A stretch of 51,788 bases of DNA from an uncultured Mucilaginibacter sp. (lineage in GTDB: Bacteria > Bacteroidota > Bacteroidia > Sphingobacteriales > Sphingobacteriaceae), in NCBI GenBank assembly GCA_913775265.1, contig CAJYJH010000005.1, positions 1 through 51,788 on the forward strand, read 5' to 3'. Under the pieces are notes generated by a model, which saw nothing but the letters and a program-made list of their open reading frames with translations, did no database searches and was not told the DNA's origin. The number at the start of each line of letters is the position of its first letter. Positions within the stretch are counted from its first letter, which is position 1. Shown piece by piece: positions 44,406 to 51,788 of the stretch. Made by a program: the position numbers and the translations under genes.

Positions 44406-45509
44406 TTAGTTGATTGCGGCTGTAATTTGTTTTTCGATACTGATTTTAAGCTCATCCCGGTTTTTACCGGTTTTCTGGCTGAGTTTATCTAAAAAATTCT
44501 GAGTGGTTACTGCCTTATCATAATAAAGCTCGTACAGGCAATCGAGTCCGTAATCGTCAATAATAAATTTGCAACAAGCTGCTGCAAAACTGTAAGACAG
44601 TATGTTGCTGAATTGAGTGTCAGTCTTTAGAGCGTACAGGTTGTTGAAGTTGCAACTACCGCTATTGTAGCATTCGCGTAGGTTAGCGATGCCTTGTTGG
44701 TAACTGGTTTGGCCTTTATTGCCGCCGCCGTATAGCATAGCCATACCTTCCTGCAAAAAGAAACAGTCAGCCCCCTGACCTAAGATGGCATGAATAAATT
44801 CATGCTTGTAGGACGGGTTATCGTTGAGCCCGGCTATAACGCCGTCTTCGCTATTAGTGTACCCGGTTGAGCTGCCCCTGCCGTTTACAATGTTGGCCAG
44901 GTTATTCAGTTCATCCTCTTCAGCACACATATAATATTCAGTAGGCTTTTTAAGCCCCGGCTTATCTAAAATTCGGCATAATGAGTCGATCTCAGTGCTG
45001 GCCTTGTGCATCCCTTTAACATTAAGCTGGTAAGAGGGCGAAATGAAAAAGCGGATGTTTTTAGTAGAATATTTACTGAAGTTTTTAAAGTCGTAATCTT
45101 TGCAATTATCCAGGTACCATTTGCCTTTTACTTTAACCAGATAGTATTTGTAAAGATTGGTGTAAGAGTCGTTAACCACAGCGGGTTTGCTTTGTACTGA
45201 CAGTTTGAAATACGAAAGCGTATCGTTAAAATCCTGCAGTTCTACCATCTCCAAGTTAAATTTATTAGATATCTGCTTAGGTGTAAAGCGCCGCCATATC
45301 CAGTCGGTTGTGTAATTATAGTAGGTCTTGTTTTTGTACTTGGGATGCCAAAGCGTGTTATTGATAGATGTTTGATTGAAGTAGCTATTCACAAACTCGT
45401 ACAAGCTTTTATTTTTTTGCAGCGTGGTGTCTACCTGGAAAGCCAGTTTAAGTTGGCCATGGGCATGATAAAACGTAAACAGCAACGCCAGCAATAAAAG
45501 CTTTTTCAT
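44406..45509 (-). CDS. Secreted HExxH zinc peptidase-like protein
   Basis: A 367-residue exported protein with a signal peptide (MKKLLLLALLFTFYHAHGQ). The motif HEFIH at residues 236-240 and Glu254 in LQEGMAMLYGG fit a gluzincin-type zinc site (HExxH with a downstream Glu), although the 13-residue spacing is short for classic gluzincins. The N-terminal 200 residues have no domain I recognise. ATG 45509 is preferred to an ATG at 45542, because the signal sequence starts there. It stands alone, so no substrate is suggested. Confidence 0.65.
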   Translation of the reverse strand: MKKLLLLALLFTFYHAHGQLKLAFQVDTTLQKNKSLYEFVNSYFNQTSINNTLWHPKYKNKTYYNYTTDWIWRRFTPKQISNKFNLEMVELQDFNDTLSYFKLSVQSKPAVVNDSYTNLYKYYLVKVKGKWYLDNCKDYDFKNFSKYSTKNIRFFISPSYQLNVKGMHKASTEIDSLCRILDKPGLKKPTEYYMCAEEDELNNLANIVNGRGSSTGYTNSEDGVIAGLNDNPSYKHEFIHAILGQGADCFFLQEGMAMLYGGGNKGQTSYQQGIANLRECYNSGSCNFNNLYALKTDTQFSNILSYSFAAACCKFIIDDYGLDCLYELYYDKAVTTQNFLDKLSQKTGKNRDELKISIEKQITAAIN

Positions 45510-45642
45510 CAATAGTATTTGTAAACGACACTCACTAATCAAAAGTTACGCTTAAATCTTCGGTAATGTGCTGTATCACAAAATTATTACCGGTTGAAAT
45601 AAATCGTAACAACGTTAAGCATGTTACAAAAGTCAATCCATA

Positions 45643-45673
45643 AAAAAAGGGAACAGCGTCTTGCCGTTCCCCT
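45643..45673 (-). terminator. Terminator after the M14 peptidase gene
   Basis: On the minus strand, GGGAAC and GTTCCC pair around an 11-base loop region and are followed by six T. It lies about 20 bases beyond the M14 peptidase stop. Confidence 0.7.
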
Positions 45674-45693
45674 CGCAAAAAATTGATGAGTGG

Positions 45694-48435
45694 TTACTCT
45701 ACATTATATAACTGATTGAACAGCGATTTAAACGTGCCATGAGCCTGCGCACGGAAAGTAATTTCGGGACCGTAAACAAAAAGATTACCCTTACCCACTG
45801 GTGCTACAAACGAGGCAACTGTGTTTTTAAGGTATTTTTGTCCCCAGGCCCAACCACTGCGCAATGGCTTATCGGTGGTGTAAGTAGCCAATGGTTTGAT
45901 GCCTTGTTGTGATGCGCCATCGGCAAATTTAAATACCGGACTGCTATCAAACATCACATCGCCAACGGCTGGCATCCCCCAGTTGGCCGGTTGAGTGATA
46001 TCATAAGTAACCTGTAAAACACTGCCCGGAATGTAGAATTTGTCACCGCTTAATGGTTTTTCTTGTCCGCCTGTATTTTCAACCAGAGCGCTGCTTACAG
46101 GTAGTTTGAGTTGATAAGCCAGATTGGCGCTGCTGCCAATAGTTACAATGTTACCACCCGCCTCTAAAAATGCTTTGAGTTGCGGGATTGATTTGTCTGC
46201 CGTAATACGGCCGGTTTGGCTTTTGTATTCAGCAGGCAAGTCATCGGCTGAGGTGTTACGACCTCCAAATTCGCCAAAACCGCCCTGGCGTCCATTTACC
46301 GAGGGAATAGCGCCACCTACAAAAATTAAAACATCATATTTATTTTTTAAGTTACCGGCATCAATTTGCTGGGCATAAACGCGTTCAAAGTTAAAATGCT
46401 CTTGCTCCAGTAACCAACGTATCCAGCCCGACGGAATAGAACCACTATAGGTATCCCACAAGCCAATACGCAAAGCTGATACCTTAACGGCGCTTTTAGG
46501 TTTTTTAGAAGTGGCAACGGTATTCACGCCAAAATTGGTTTCTTTAGCCAACTCATTATGAGCGGCAGGCGTTCCCGGAATGAAAAAAGCTCCCGGAACA
46601 TTCATATCTGAAGCGCCATTAGGCAAACGGTAAACCTCTACACCCGCTTTCAACAGATCGTTCACAACGATAAAGGCATTGTTAACCGAAGGGTTGATCA
46701 GGTAACCTGCTTTAGCATCAGGCACGGCATGCAGCGGCGGGGTTTGCAACTCTCCGTAGCCAATACGTTTAAACGGACCATTAAACGCATCCAGCAATCG
46801 GTCAAATTTTACACCCATCTGGTAGGCTAATGTCCAGCCTGCATTATCGTAAGGGCGGATAGGAGGGCCGCCCGGGTATTGGAAATCGTTGGGGTGATCC
46901 TGCGGCTCAAACATGTCTAAAATATGCGGACGAAATGCCTGGTCGGTTTTTACCACATAGGAGCCTGCCGGATAGCTTATACCATTCACTTTAAAATCGG
47001 CAGTGGCTTTTTGAATAACTATGCCGGCGCGAACCAGTGCATTGATAAATTTGACTGCCGTAGGGAAATCGGTTTGATTAGCCGGGATGATATACCCACG
47101 CGGATCGCGCAGTGTTGGGTCTTTTAAAACCTGATCGTAGTATTTAACAGGCATACCTCTAAAACCTCGTCCACCACCGGTGTTGCCTGTTGTAGCTGGC
47201 TGATCTTTGCGATATGCCGCATTGATAGAATCCGCCCGTTTAGGAGATAGTGTCCAGTTATCCTGGCTGCCACGATTGATAGAGTTTTTACCCATTACAT
47301 ACATGTTGTACAGCAACATGTCGCGCTGGCGTGCGGCGTAGCCTAATACAGCATAATTTAACGACAATGAATAATCAATAGATTGTTTATAATGCCAGCT
47401 TTGCGGCGTAACCGGGAACGGGGTATTACTGCTTGGAATTAACCGTTCGGGTACCAGCGGTACACTTGCCGGTGTGGGACTGCCTATAATTTCGGTAAGT
47501 AAGCCTACCATATTATGAAAGTAAGTGGTGGTACGCAAGCCACCGTTCCACCAGGTAGAAAACGAAGTGCCATTACGTTCGGTGTAGCCCGGTTTATTTT
47601 CAGCATTTAAACGGCTACTCATGGCGGCGCCTAAGGCATCAATACTGGTTACCAAAAGTGGATCGTAAACATAATTGAATGGGTCGCGGTAGGGCGGACC
47701 GGCTACTACCGAACCTGCAGGACCAGTTTGATGGTGATTGTAAACAATCTGCGGCATCCACTCCAAAAATTGCTGGCGTGTGATATTCTGCGACTCTTTC
47801 ATATTCATCATATAAAAATCGCGGTTGTTATCGTGCCCAATATATTTTTCGTAAAGGCGCGGAATGTTCATGTTACGCTTGGCCGGATCTTTTTGGCCCA
47901 TGTACCAGTTAGATACCAGCTCTTGCCCATCAGGGTTGGCGTGCACCAACAAAATAACTGCATCATTTAATATGCGCATGGTCTCATCGTCAGTACGGCT
48001 AACTAATTCGTAAGCGGTTTCAATCAATTGGTGGGTACCTACGGTTTCGGTGGCATGTAAACCGCCATCAATCCAAACAATAGCTTTGCCCTGATTGGCC
48101 AAAGTTTTGGCTTGTGCCTCAGTCAGGCCTTCAGTTCGGGCTAAACGGCGCGATATATCTTTGTATTTTTCTAAGTTCCTGATGTTTTCGGGCGATGATA
48201 CAATAAGCATCCATTGGTGGCGGCCTTCTTCAGTCAGGCCAATATCAACCAGCTTGGTACGCGGTGATGCTGACAGCTTTTTAAAGTAAGCCTCGGTTTG
48301 GGTGTAGTTAGCCAACTGGTAGTCATCGCCAATGTTAAAGCCAAAGTGTTCTTTGGGCGTAGGTACCTTTTGTGCCATGGCCGGGGCTGACAGCCATAGC
48401 ATTAACGCAATTGCGCCGGGTAGGTTAAATTTCAT
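45694..48435 (-). CDS. M14-family zinc carboxypeptidase
   Basis: A 913-residue exported peptidase with a signal peptide (MKFNLPGAIALMLWLSAPAMA). The M14 zinc motif HATE places His127 and Glu130, and YNHHQTGPAG probably supplies the third ligand (around residue 230). GLLTEIIGSP may hold the catalytic glutamate. A large C-terminal region (about 440-913) has no named domain that I recognise and may be a class I glutamine-amidotransferase-like fold, as in related proteins. It likely trims peptides in the periplasm or outside. Confidence 0.88.
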   Translation of the reverse strand: MKFNLPGAIALMLWLSAPAMAQKVPTPKEHFGFNIGDDYQLANYTQTEAYFKKLSASPRTKLVDIGLTEEGRHQWMLIVSSPENIRNLEKYKDISRRLARTEGLTEAQAKTLANQGKAIVWIDGGLHATETVGTHQLIETAYELVSRTDDETMRILNDAVILLVHANPDGQELVSNWYMGQKDPAKRNMNIPRLYEKYIGHDNNRDFYMMNMKESQNITRQQFLEWMPQIVYNHHQTGPAGSVVAGPPYRDPFNYVYDPLLVTSIDALGAAMSSRLNAENKPGYTERNGTSFSTWWNGGLRTTTYFHNMVGLLTEIIGSPTPASVPLVPERLIPSSNTPFPVTPQSWHYKQSIDYSLSLNYAVLGYAARQRDMLLYNMYVMGKNSINRGSQDNWTLSPKRADSINAAYRKDQPATTGNTGGGRGFRGMPVKYYDQVLKDPTLRDPRGYIIPANQTDFPTAVKFINALVRAGIVIQKATADFKVNGISYPAGSYVVKTDQAFRPHILDMFEPQDHPNDFQYPGGPPIRPYDNAGWTLAYQMGVKFDRLLDAFNGPFKRIGYGELQTPPLHAVPDAKAGYLINPSVNNAFIVVNDLLKAGVEVYRLPNGASDMNVPGAFFIPGTPAAHNELAKETNFGVNTVATSKKPKSAVKVSALRIGLWDTYSGSIPSGWIRWLLEQEHFNFERVYAQQIDAGNLKNKYDVLIFVGGAIPSVNGRQGGFGEFGGRNTSADDLPAEYKSQTGRITADKSIPQLKAFLEAGGNIVTIGSSANLAYQLKLPVSSALVENTGGQEKPLSGDKFYIPGSVLQVTYDITQPANWGMPAVGDVMFDSSPVFKFADGASQQGIKPLATYTTDKPLRSGWAWGQKYLKNTVASFVAPVGKGNLFVYGPEITFRAQAHGTFKSLFNQLYNVE

Positions 48436-48668
48436 CAGGAATAATAGTTTTAGTTTTTGCTCTCCTAATCTACTTAAAATGAAGTTTTAAAGGCTGTAAC
48501 TTTTTTGATAGTTGTTTCACTGTTGTATTGCTTTTGGCCTTTATAACAGATTTTACACTACTTAAATGGTTTGCTGCTGCAAACAAGATGCGCTTGTGGG
48601 TGGTTAATATCTCAGCAGAACATCAACCCTACTGCCTTAAACAAAAGAACACTAAAACTTATACCGTT

Positions 48669-49022
48669 ATGAAAAATTACGAAACCTTAGTGGATGCCAC
48701 TAACGACCTGTTGCAAAGAGGATATACAGCTAACCTTAGTTTTGAAGACGACGGTGAAACCATAGATGATAAGTCTCAAGATATACATATGCATGCTGAT
48801 GACTTTGAGGTAGATGAGTTTTACCGCTTTGAAGGTGCCAGCAATCCATCAGATATGTCTATTGTTTATGCTATTTCATCAACCAAACATAATTTAAAAG
48901 GTGTGTTGGTTGATGCTTATGGTACTTATGGTAATAACAGCACGTCAGCAATTGAGGCCAAGCTGCACCATCACCAGGTGAGTGATAAATTGCACGGCGA
49001 AGACCGCCCGACTGCATCATAA
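48669..49022 (+). CDS. Small protein annotated phosphoribosylpyrophosphate-synthetase-like
   Basis: A 117-residue cytoplasmic protein, starting MKNYETLVDATNDLLQRGYT and containing DDFEVDEFYRFEGASNPSD and KGVLVDAYGTY. Similar Bacteroidota proteins are often labelled phosphoribosylpyrophosphate synthetase, but it is far too short and lacks the PRPP-binding loop, so that name should not be used. Function unknown. ATG 48669 is chosen because upstream codons show no coding character. A perfect hairpin follows the stop. Confidence 0.75.
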   Translation: MKNYETLVDATNDLLQRGYTANLSFEDDGETIDDKSQDIHMHADDFEVDEFYRFEGASNPSDMSIVYAISSTKHNLKGVLVDAYGTYGNNSTSAIEAKLHHHQVSDKLHGEDRPTAS

Positions 49023-49043
49023 GGTAAATGCTTAAAGGCATCA

Positions 49044-49084
49044 CAAAGGGCCGTGCAATTTAATTGCACGGCCCTTTGCTATTT
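49044..49084 (+). terminator. Hairpin terminator after the small conserved gene
   Basis: CAAAGGGCCGTGCAATT (49044-49060) is matched exactly by AATTGCACGGCCCTTTG (49062-49078), giving a stem of about 15 bp, then CTATTTT. The symmetry would allow action in both directions. Confidence 0.75.
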
Positions 49085-49157
49085 TAAATGAAGCTGATTG
49101 AAAATGCTTTAACATTATTTAACAAACATATCAGTGTGTATTGCTTAACTTTCGGGT

Positions 49158-49886
49158 ATGTACAAATACCTAATACTTGGTTTGTTTTGTTTATGCTTGT
49201 CGTTTTCGGCAATTGCCCAGCAAATGTTAAAGGGCAGGGTATTTGAAAATAAAACCAGGGTAGGGTTAACCGGCATCACTGTTCAGAATTTAAACAGCAA
49301 CCAAAGCACGGTTACTGATAATAATGGTAAGTTTAGTATCAAGGCTAAACTGAACGATATGCTGTTAATAAAAGGGTTTGCCTACCAGAATGATACTGTT
49401 TTAGTGACCCGGCTCAACGAGATGGAAATATTTTTGCTGCCGCAACAGCACCTTTTACCCGACGTAAAAGTGACCAGTGCCGAAGGCCCGGGTATGAGTT
49501 TTTATGACCCATATTACCATGGCCAAACAACCGCTTACCAAAACGATGCTAACGGGAATTTTAAAGGTGGGTTGGCATTTCGACTGCATTACTTTAAAAA
49601 GGACGAACGCAAGAAAGCCCGGCGGGAAAAGAAAGATAAGGAAAACCAGGTTGAGCAGGAAATAGATAGGCTTTTTACTCCTAAAGCCCTCGCGCAGTAT
49701 TTGCCGTTAAAAGGACAGGATATTGAGATGTATATAGTGTTATACAGGCCGTCTGTAAATACGTATATCAGTGCCACGTTTATATTGGTTGATTATGTAA
49801 ATAACTGTTACAAAAAGTTTATGCAGCTTTCGCCACAGCAGCGGCTGGCAAAAGCTGATTCTGCCGCCTCGATCGTTGAAAAATAG
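49158..49886 (+). CDS. Exported protein with CarboxypepD_reg-like domain
   Basis: A 242-residue protein with a signal peptide (ending SAIAQ, about residue 21). Residues about 23-95 form a carboxypeptidase-regulatory-like beta-sandwich (LKGRVFENKTRVGLTGITVQ and STVTDNNGKFSIKA), the domain found at the N-terminus of many Bacteroidota surface and TonB-linked proteins. The rest is Lys-rich with helices and has no known domain. It precedes the TldD genes by about 40 bases. Confidence 0.78.
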   Translation: MYKYLILGLFCLCLSFSAIAQQMLKGRVFENKTRVGLTGITVQNLNSNQSTVTDNNGKFSIKAKLNDMLLIKGFAYQNDTVLVTRLNEMEIFLLPQQHLLPDVKVTSAEGPGMSFYDPYYHGQTTAYQNDANGNFKGGLAFRLHYFKKDERKKARREKKDKENQVEQEIDRLFTPKALAQYLPLKGQDIEMYIVLYRPSVNTYISATFILVDYVNNCYKKFMQLSPQQRLAKADSAASIVEK

Positions 49887-49925
49887 CGTCTGATTGCTAT
49901 ATTAGGCAATCAATACGCTAATGCT

Positions 49926-51563
49926 TTGAAAAGAAAAGACTTTTTGTATCTCACCGGTATGGGCATGGGGGCCGCCATGCTACAGGGATTTCCGGTTAGC
50001 GGCTCGCCTGTACCGCACGATACGGTTTTGCAGCCGGTAGATACCGCCATTAAGAAACGGATGGCCGATGTTGCTCTCAATGCTGCTAAAAGTAAAGGTG
50101 CCACTTATGCCGATGTACGTATCGGGCGCTATCTTAACCAGTCGATCAGCACTCGCGAAACCCGGGTGCAAAATATTGCCAGTGCCGAGTCGTACGGAAT
50201 GGGCATCAGGGTGCTGGCTAACGGTTGTTGGGGCTTTGCTGCTACCGATAAACTGGATAACGATAGCATTGCTAAAGCAGCCGTACAGGCGGTAGCCATT
50301 GCTAAAGAAAACTCACGTTTGCTGAGCGAACCGGTACAACTGGCTCCTCAAAAAGGCTACGGTGAGGTAAGCTGGAAAACGCCTATCGAAAAGAATGCTT
50401 TTGAGATACCTGTTAAAGATAAGGTTGATTTATTGCTGGCCGCTAATAGCGTCGCTTTAAAGGCAGGTGCAAGCTTTATCAGTAACAATTTGTTTATGGT
50501 TAACGAGCAAAAGTATTTTGCTTCAACCGAGGGCTCTTATATTGACCAGGATATTCACCGCTTATGGCCAACTTTTACCCTCACTAAAACAGATGCAAAA
50601 ACCGGCGCTTTTGAAACCCGCAATTCCTTAAGCGCACCGGTAGGGATGGGGTTTGAATACCTTATACCCGATGAGAAAGAAAAAATACAAGGCATATTCC
50701 CGATTTATAAAAAGCGGTATGATATGCTGGAAGACGTACGAATTGGCACTGCCCAGTTAGAAGAAAAACTGAAAGCCAAGCCGGTTGAACCTGGTAAGTA
50801 CGATTTGATTTTAGACCCAACTAACCTATTCCTTACGATCCACGAGTCTGTTGGGCACCCCACTGAACTGGACCGTGTGTTAGGGTACGAAGCCAATTTT
50901 GCCGGCACCAGTTTTTTAACGCTGGATAAATGGGAAAGCAAAAAGTTCCAATTCGGCAGTAAGCTGGTTAACATTGTAGGTGATAAAACACAACCAGGAT
51001 CGTTAGGTGCAGTTGGGTATGACGACGAAGGTGTAAAATGCGGACAGTGGGATATTATTAAAGACGGCGTATTGGTTAACTACCAGGCCACGCGCGACCA
51101 GGCACATATTTTAGGGTTACCCTCCTCGCAAGGTTGCTGCTATGCACAAACCTGGAGCGATGTCCAGTTTCAGCGAATGCCTAACGTAAACCTACAACCC
51201 GGCAAGGCTCCACTTAAACCGGCCGAAATGATTAAGAACACGGAGAAAGGTTTGTACATGTTTGGTCGTAATTCTTATTCGATCGATCAGCAGCGTTACA
51301 ACTTTCAGTTCAGCAGTCAGTTGTGTTACGAAATACGTAATGGCCAGATTACTGGTATGGTAAAAGGTGCAACGTATCAAGCTAACACGCAGGAATTCTG
51401 GAACTCATGCTCGGCTATTTGCGATAGTAACGATTTCCGTATGGGCGGTTCCTTTTTCGATGGCAAAGGCCAGCCTTCGCAGGTGAGTGCTGTATCGCAT
51501 GGCTGTTCCACCTCCAAATTCGATAAGGTAAACGTCATCAATACCGTCAGAAAGTTGGGTTAG
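49926..51563 (+). CDS. TldD/PmbA-family metallopeptidase, first copy
   Basis: A 545-residue member of the TldD/PmbA family, metalloproteases that degrade small peptides. The zinc motif HESVGH (HExxxH) places ligands at His306 and His311 with Glu307. The N-terminus KRKDFLYLTGMGMGAAML looks like a Tat-type signal (Arg-Lys with a hydrophobic stretch), suggesting export of the folded enzyme. The start is TTG at 49926, supported by the second copy at 51683, which begins at the equivalent position. The second copy follows after 119 bases. Confidence 0.88.
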   Translation: MKRKDFLYLTGMGMGAAMLQGFPVSGSPVPHDTVLQPVDTAIKKRMADVALNAAKSKGATYADVRIGRYLNQSISTRETRVQNIASAESYGMGIRVLANGCWGFAATDKLDNDSIAKAAVQAVAIAKENSRLLSEPVQLAPQKGYGEVSWKTPIEKNAFEIPVKDKVDLLLAANSVALKAGASFISNNLFMVNEQKYFASTEGSYIDQDIHRLWPTFTLTKTDAKTGAFETRNSLSAPVGMGFEYLIPDEKEKIQGIFPIYKKRYDMLEDVRIGTAQLEEKLKAKPVEPGKYDLILDPTNLFLTIHESVGHPTELDRVLGYEANFAGTSFLTLDKWESKKFQFGSKLVNIVGDKTQPGSLGAVGYDDEGVKCGQWDIIKDGVLVNYQATRDQAHILGLPSSQGCCYAQTWSDVQFQRMPNVNLQPGKAPLKPAEMIKNTEKGLYMFGRNSYSIDQQRYNFQFSSQLCYEIRNGQITGMVKGATYQANTQEFWNSCSAICDSNDFRMGGSFFDGKGQPSQVSAVSHGCSTSKFDKVNVINTVRKLG

Positions 51564-51583
51564 TAATTCATTGCGCTTTTCAT

Positions 51584-51609
51584 CCCTCCCTCGGGAGGGC
51601 AAGGAGGGG
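51584..51609. repeat. GC-rich palindromic intergenic repeat
   Basis: CCCTCCCTCGGGAGGG followed by CAAGGAGGGG forms a small palindrome in the gap between the TldD copies. It resembles short G/C-rich repeats I recall from Mucilaginibacter-like genomes. Only one copy lies in the window. Confidence 0.45.
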
Positions 51610-51682
51610 TTTAATGAAATTTCAATAAGAAGATTTAACCAATAAACAATTCAACTAATTAACCAATCAACTATAATCCAAC

Positions 51683-51788
51683 GTGAACAGAAAACAGTTT
51701 TTATACCTCACCGGGATGGGTTTCGGTGGGGCTATGCTGAGCCGGATTCCGGTGATGGGTTCGCCTATTGCACCCGAGGCAGTGTTTG
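51683..51788 (+). CDS. TldD/PmbA-family protein, second copy (partial)
   Basis: The start of a paralogue of the upstream gene, cut by the window edge after 35 codons. The first residues NRKQFLYLTGMGFGGAML mirror the Tat-like N-terminus of the first copy. It starts with GTG at 51683. Paired TldD-like genes are common, and TldD/TldE (PmbA) act as a heterodimer in E. coli, so the two products could form a complex. Confidence 0.75.
   Translation, partial: MNRKQFLYLTGMGFGGAMLSRIPVMGSPIAPEAVF

Overview
The window reads as chromosome of a Bacteroidota bacterium, most likely Sphingobacteriaceae (Mucilaginibacter/Pedobacter-like). Support for this: GldK/GldN proteins of the type IX secretion and gliding system, many FKBP-type and other lipoproteins, Bacteroidota-style -7 boxes (TAnnTTTG), and almost no Shine-Dalgarno sequences except before rpsU and hpf. 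The genus is inferred from protein resemblance only.

Layout. 1-122 is the end of an IS3-type insertion sequence running off the left edge. 167-4707 carries a small barrel-like protein, gamma-glutamyltransferase, a MarR regulator and two FKBP-type lipoproteins. 4710-13973 is a light and DNA-repair region: a CPD photolyase, two SDR-type proteins, an ABC1/UbiB kinase, a HAD phosphatase, a TetR regulator, then DUF2256, cryptochrome DASH and an iron-sulfur (6-4) photolyase. Three photolyase-family enzymes lie within about 9.3 kb.

14063-29629 is the translation and transcription core: rpsU, xerC-like recombinase, hpf, tRNA-Thr/Tyr/Gly/Thr, tuf, tRNA-Trp, secE, nusG, rplK, rplA, rplJ, rplL, rpoB, rpoC and a DUF3467 gene. 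The junctions hold strong hairpins. The nusG terminator contains the -7 box of the rplK promoter in its 3' arm.

29907-35711 makes surface polysaccharide precursors: a WcaI-like glycosyltransferase, then gmd and fcl (GDP-L-fucose), ugd and a UDP-glucuronate decarboxylase (UDP-glucuronate to UDP-xylose). 36156-38800 has gldK followed directly by gldN, without gldL or gldM between. 39418-40916 has a sedoheptulose-7-phosphate isomerase and dTDP-4-dehydrorhamnose reductase. 40891-44000 carries tRNA-maturation genes (miaA and a CCA-type nucleotidyltransferase) around a pRiA4b ORF-3-like protein. 44406-51788 has a predicted HExxH peptidase, an M14 carboxypeptidase, a small conserved protein, a CarboxypepD_reg-like protein and two tandem TldD-like proteins, the second cut by the window edge.

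I found no CRISPR array, rRNA gene, prophage or defence island. The clearest unusual points are the photolyase cluster, the promoter nested in a terminator, the two isolated Shine-Dalgarno sites on ribosome-state genes, and the gldK-gldN pair lacking gldL/gldM.
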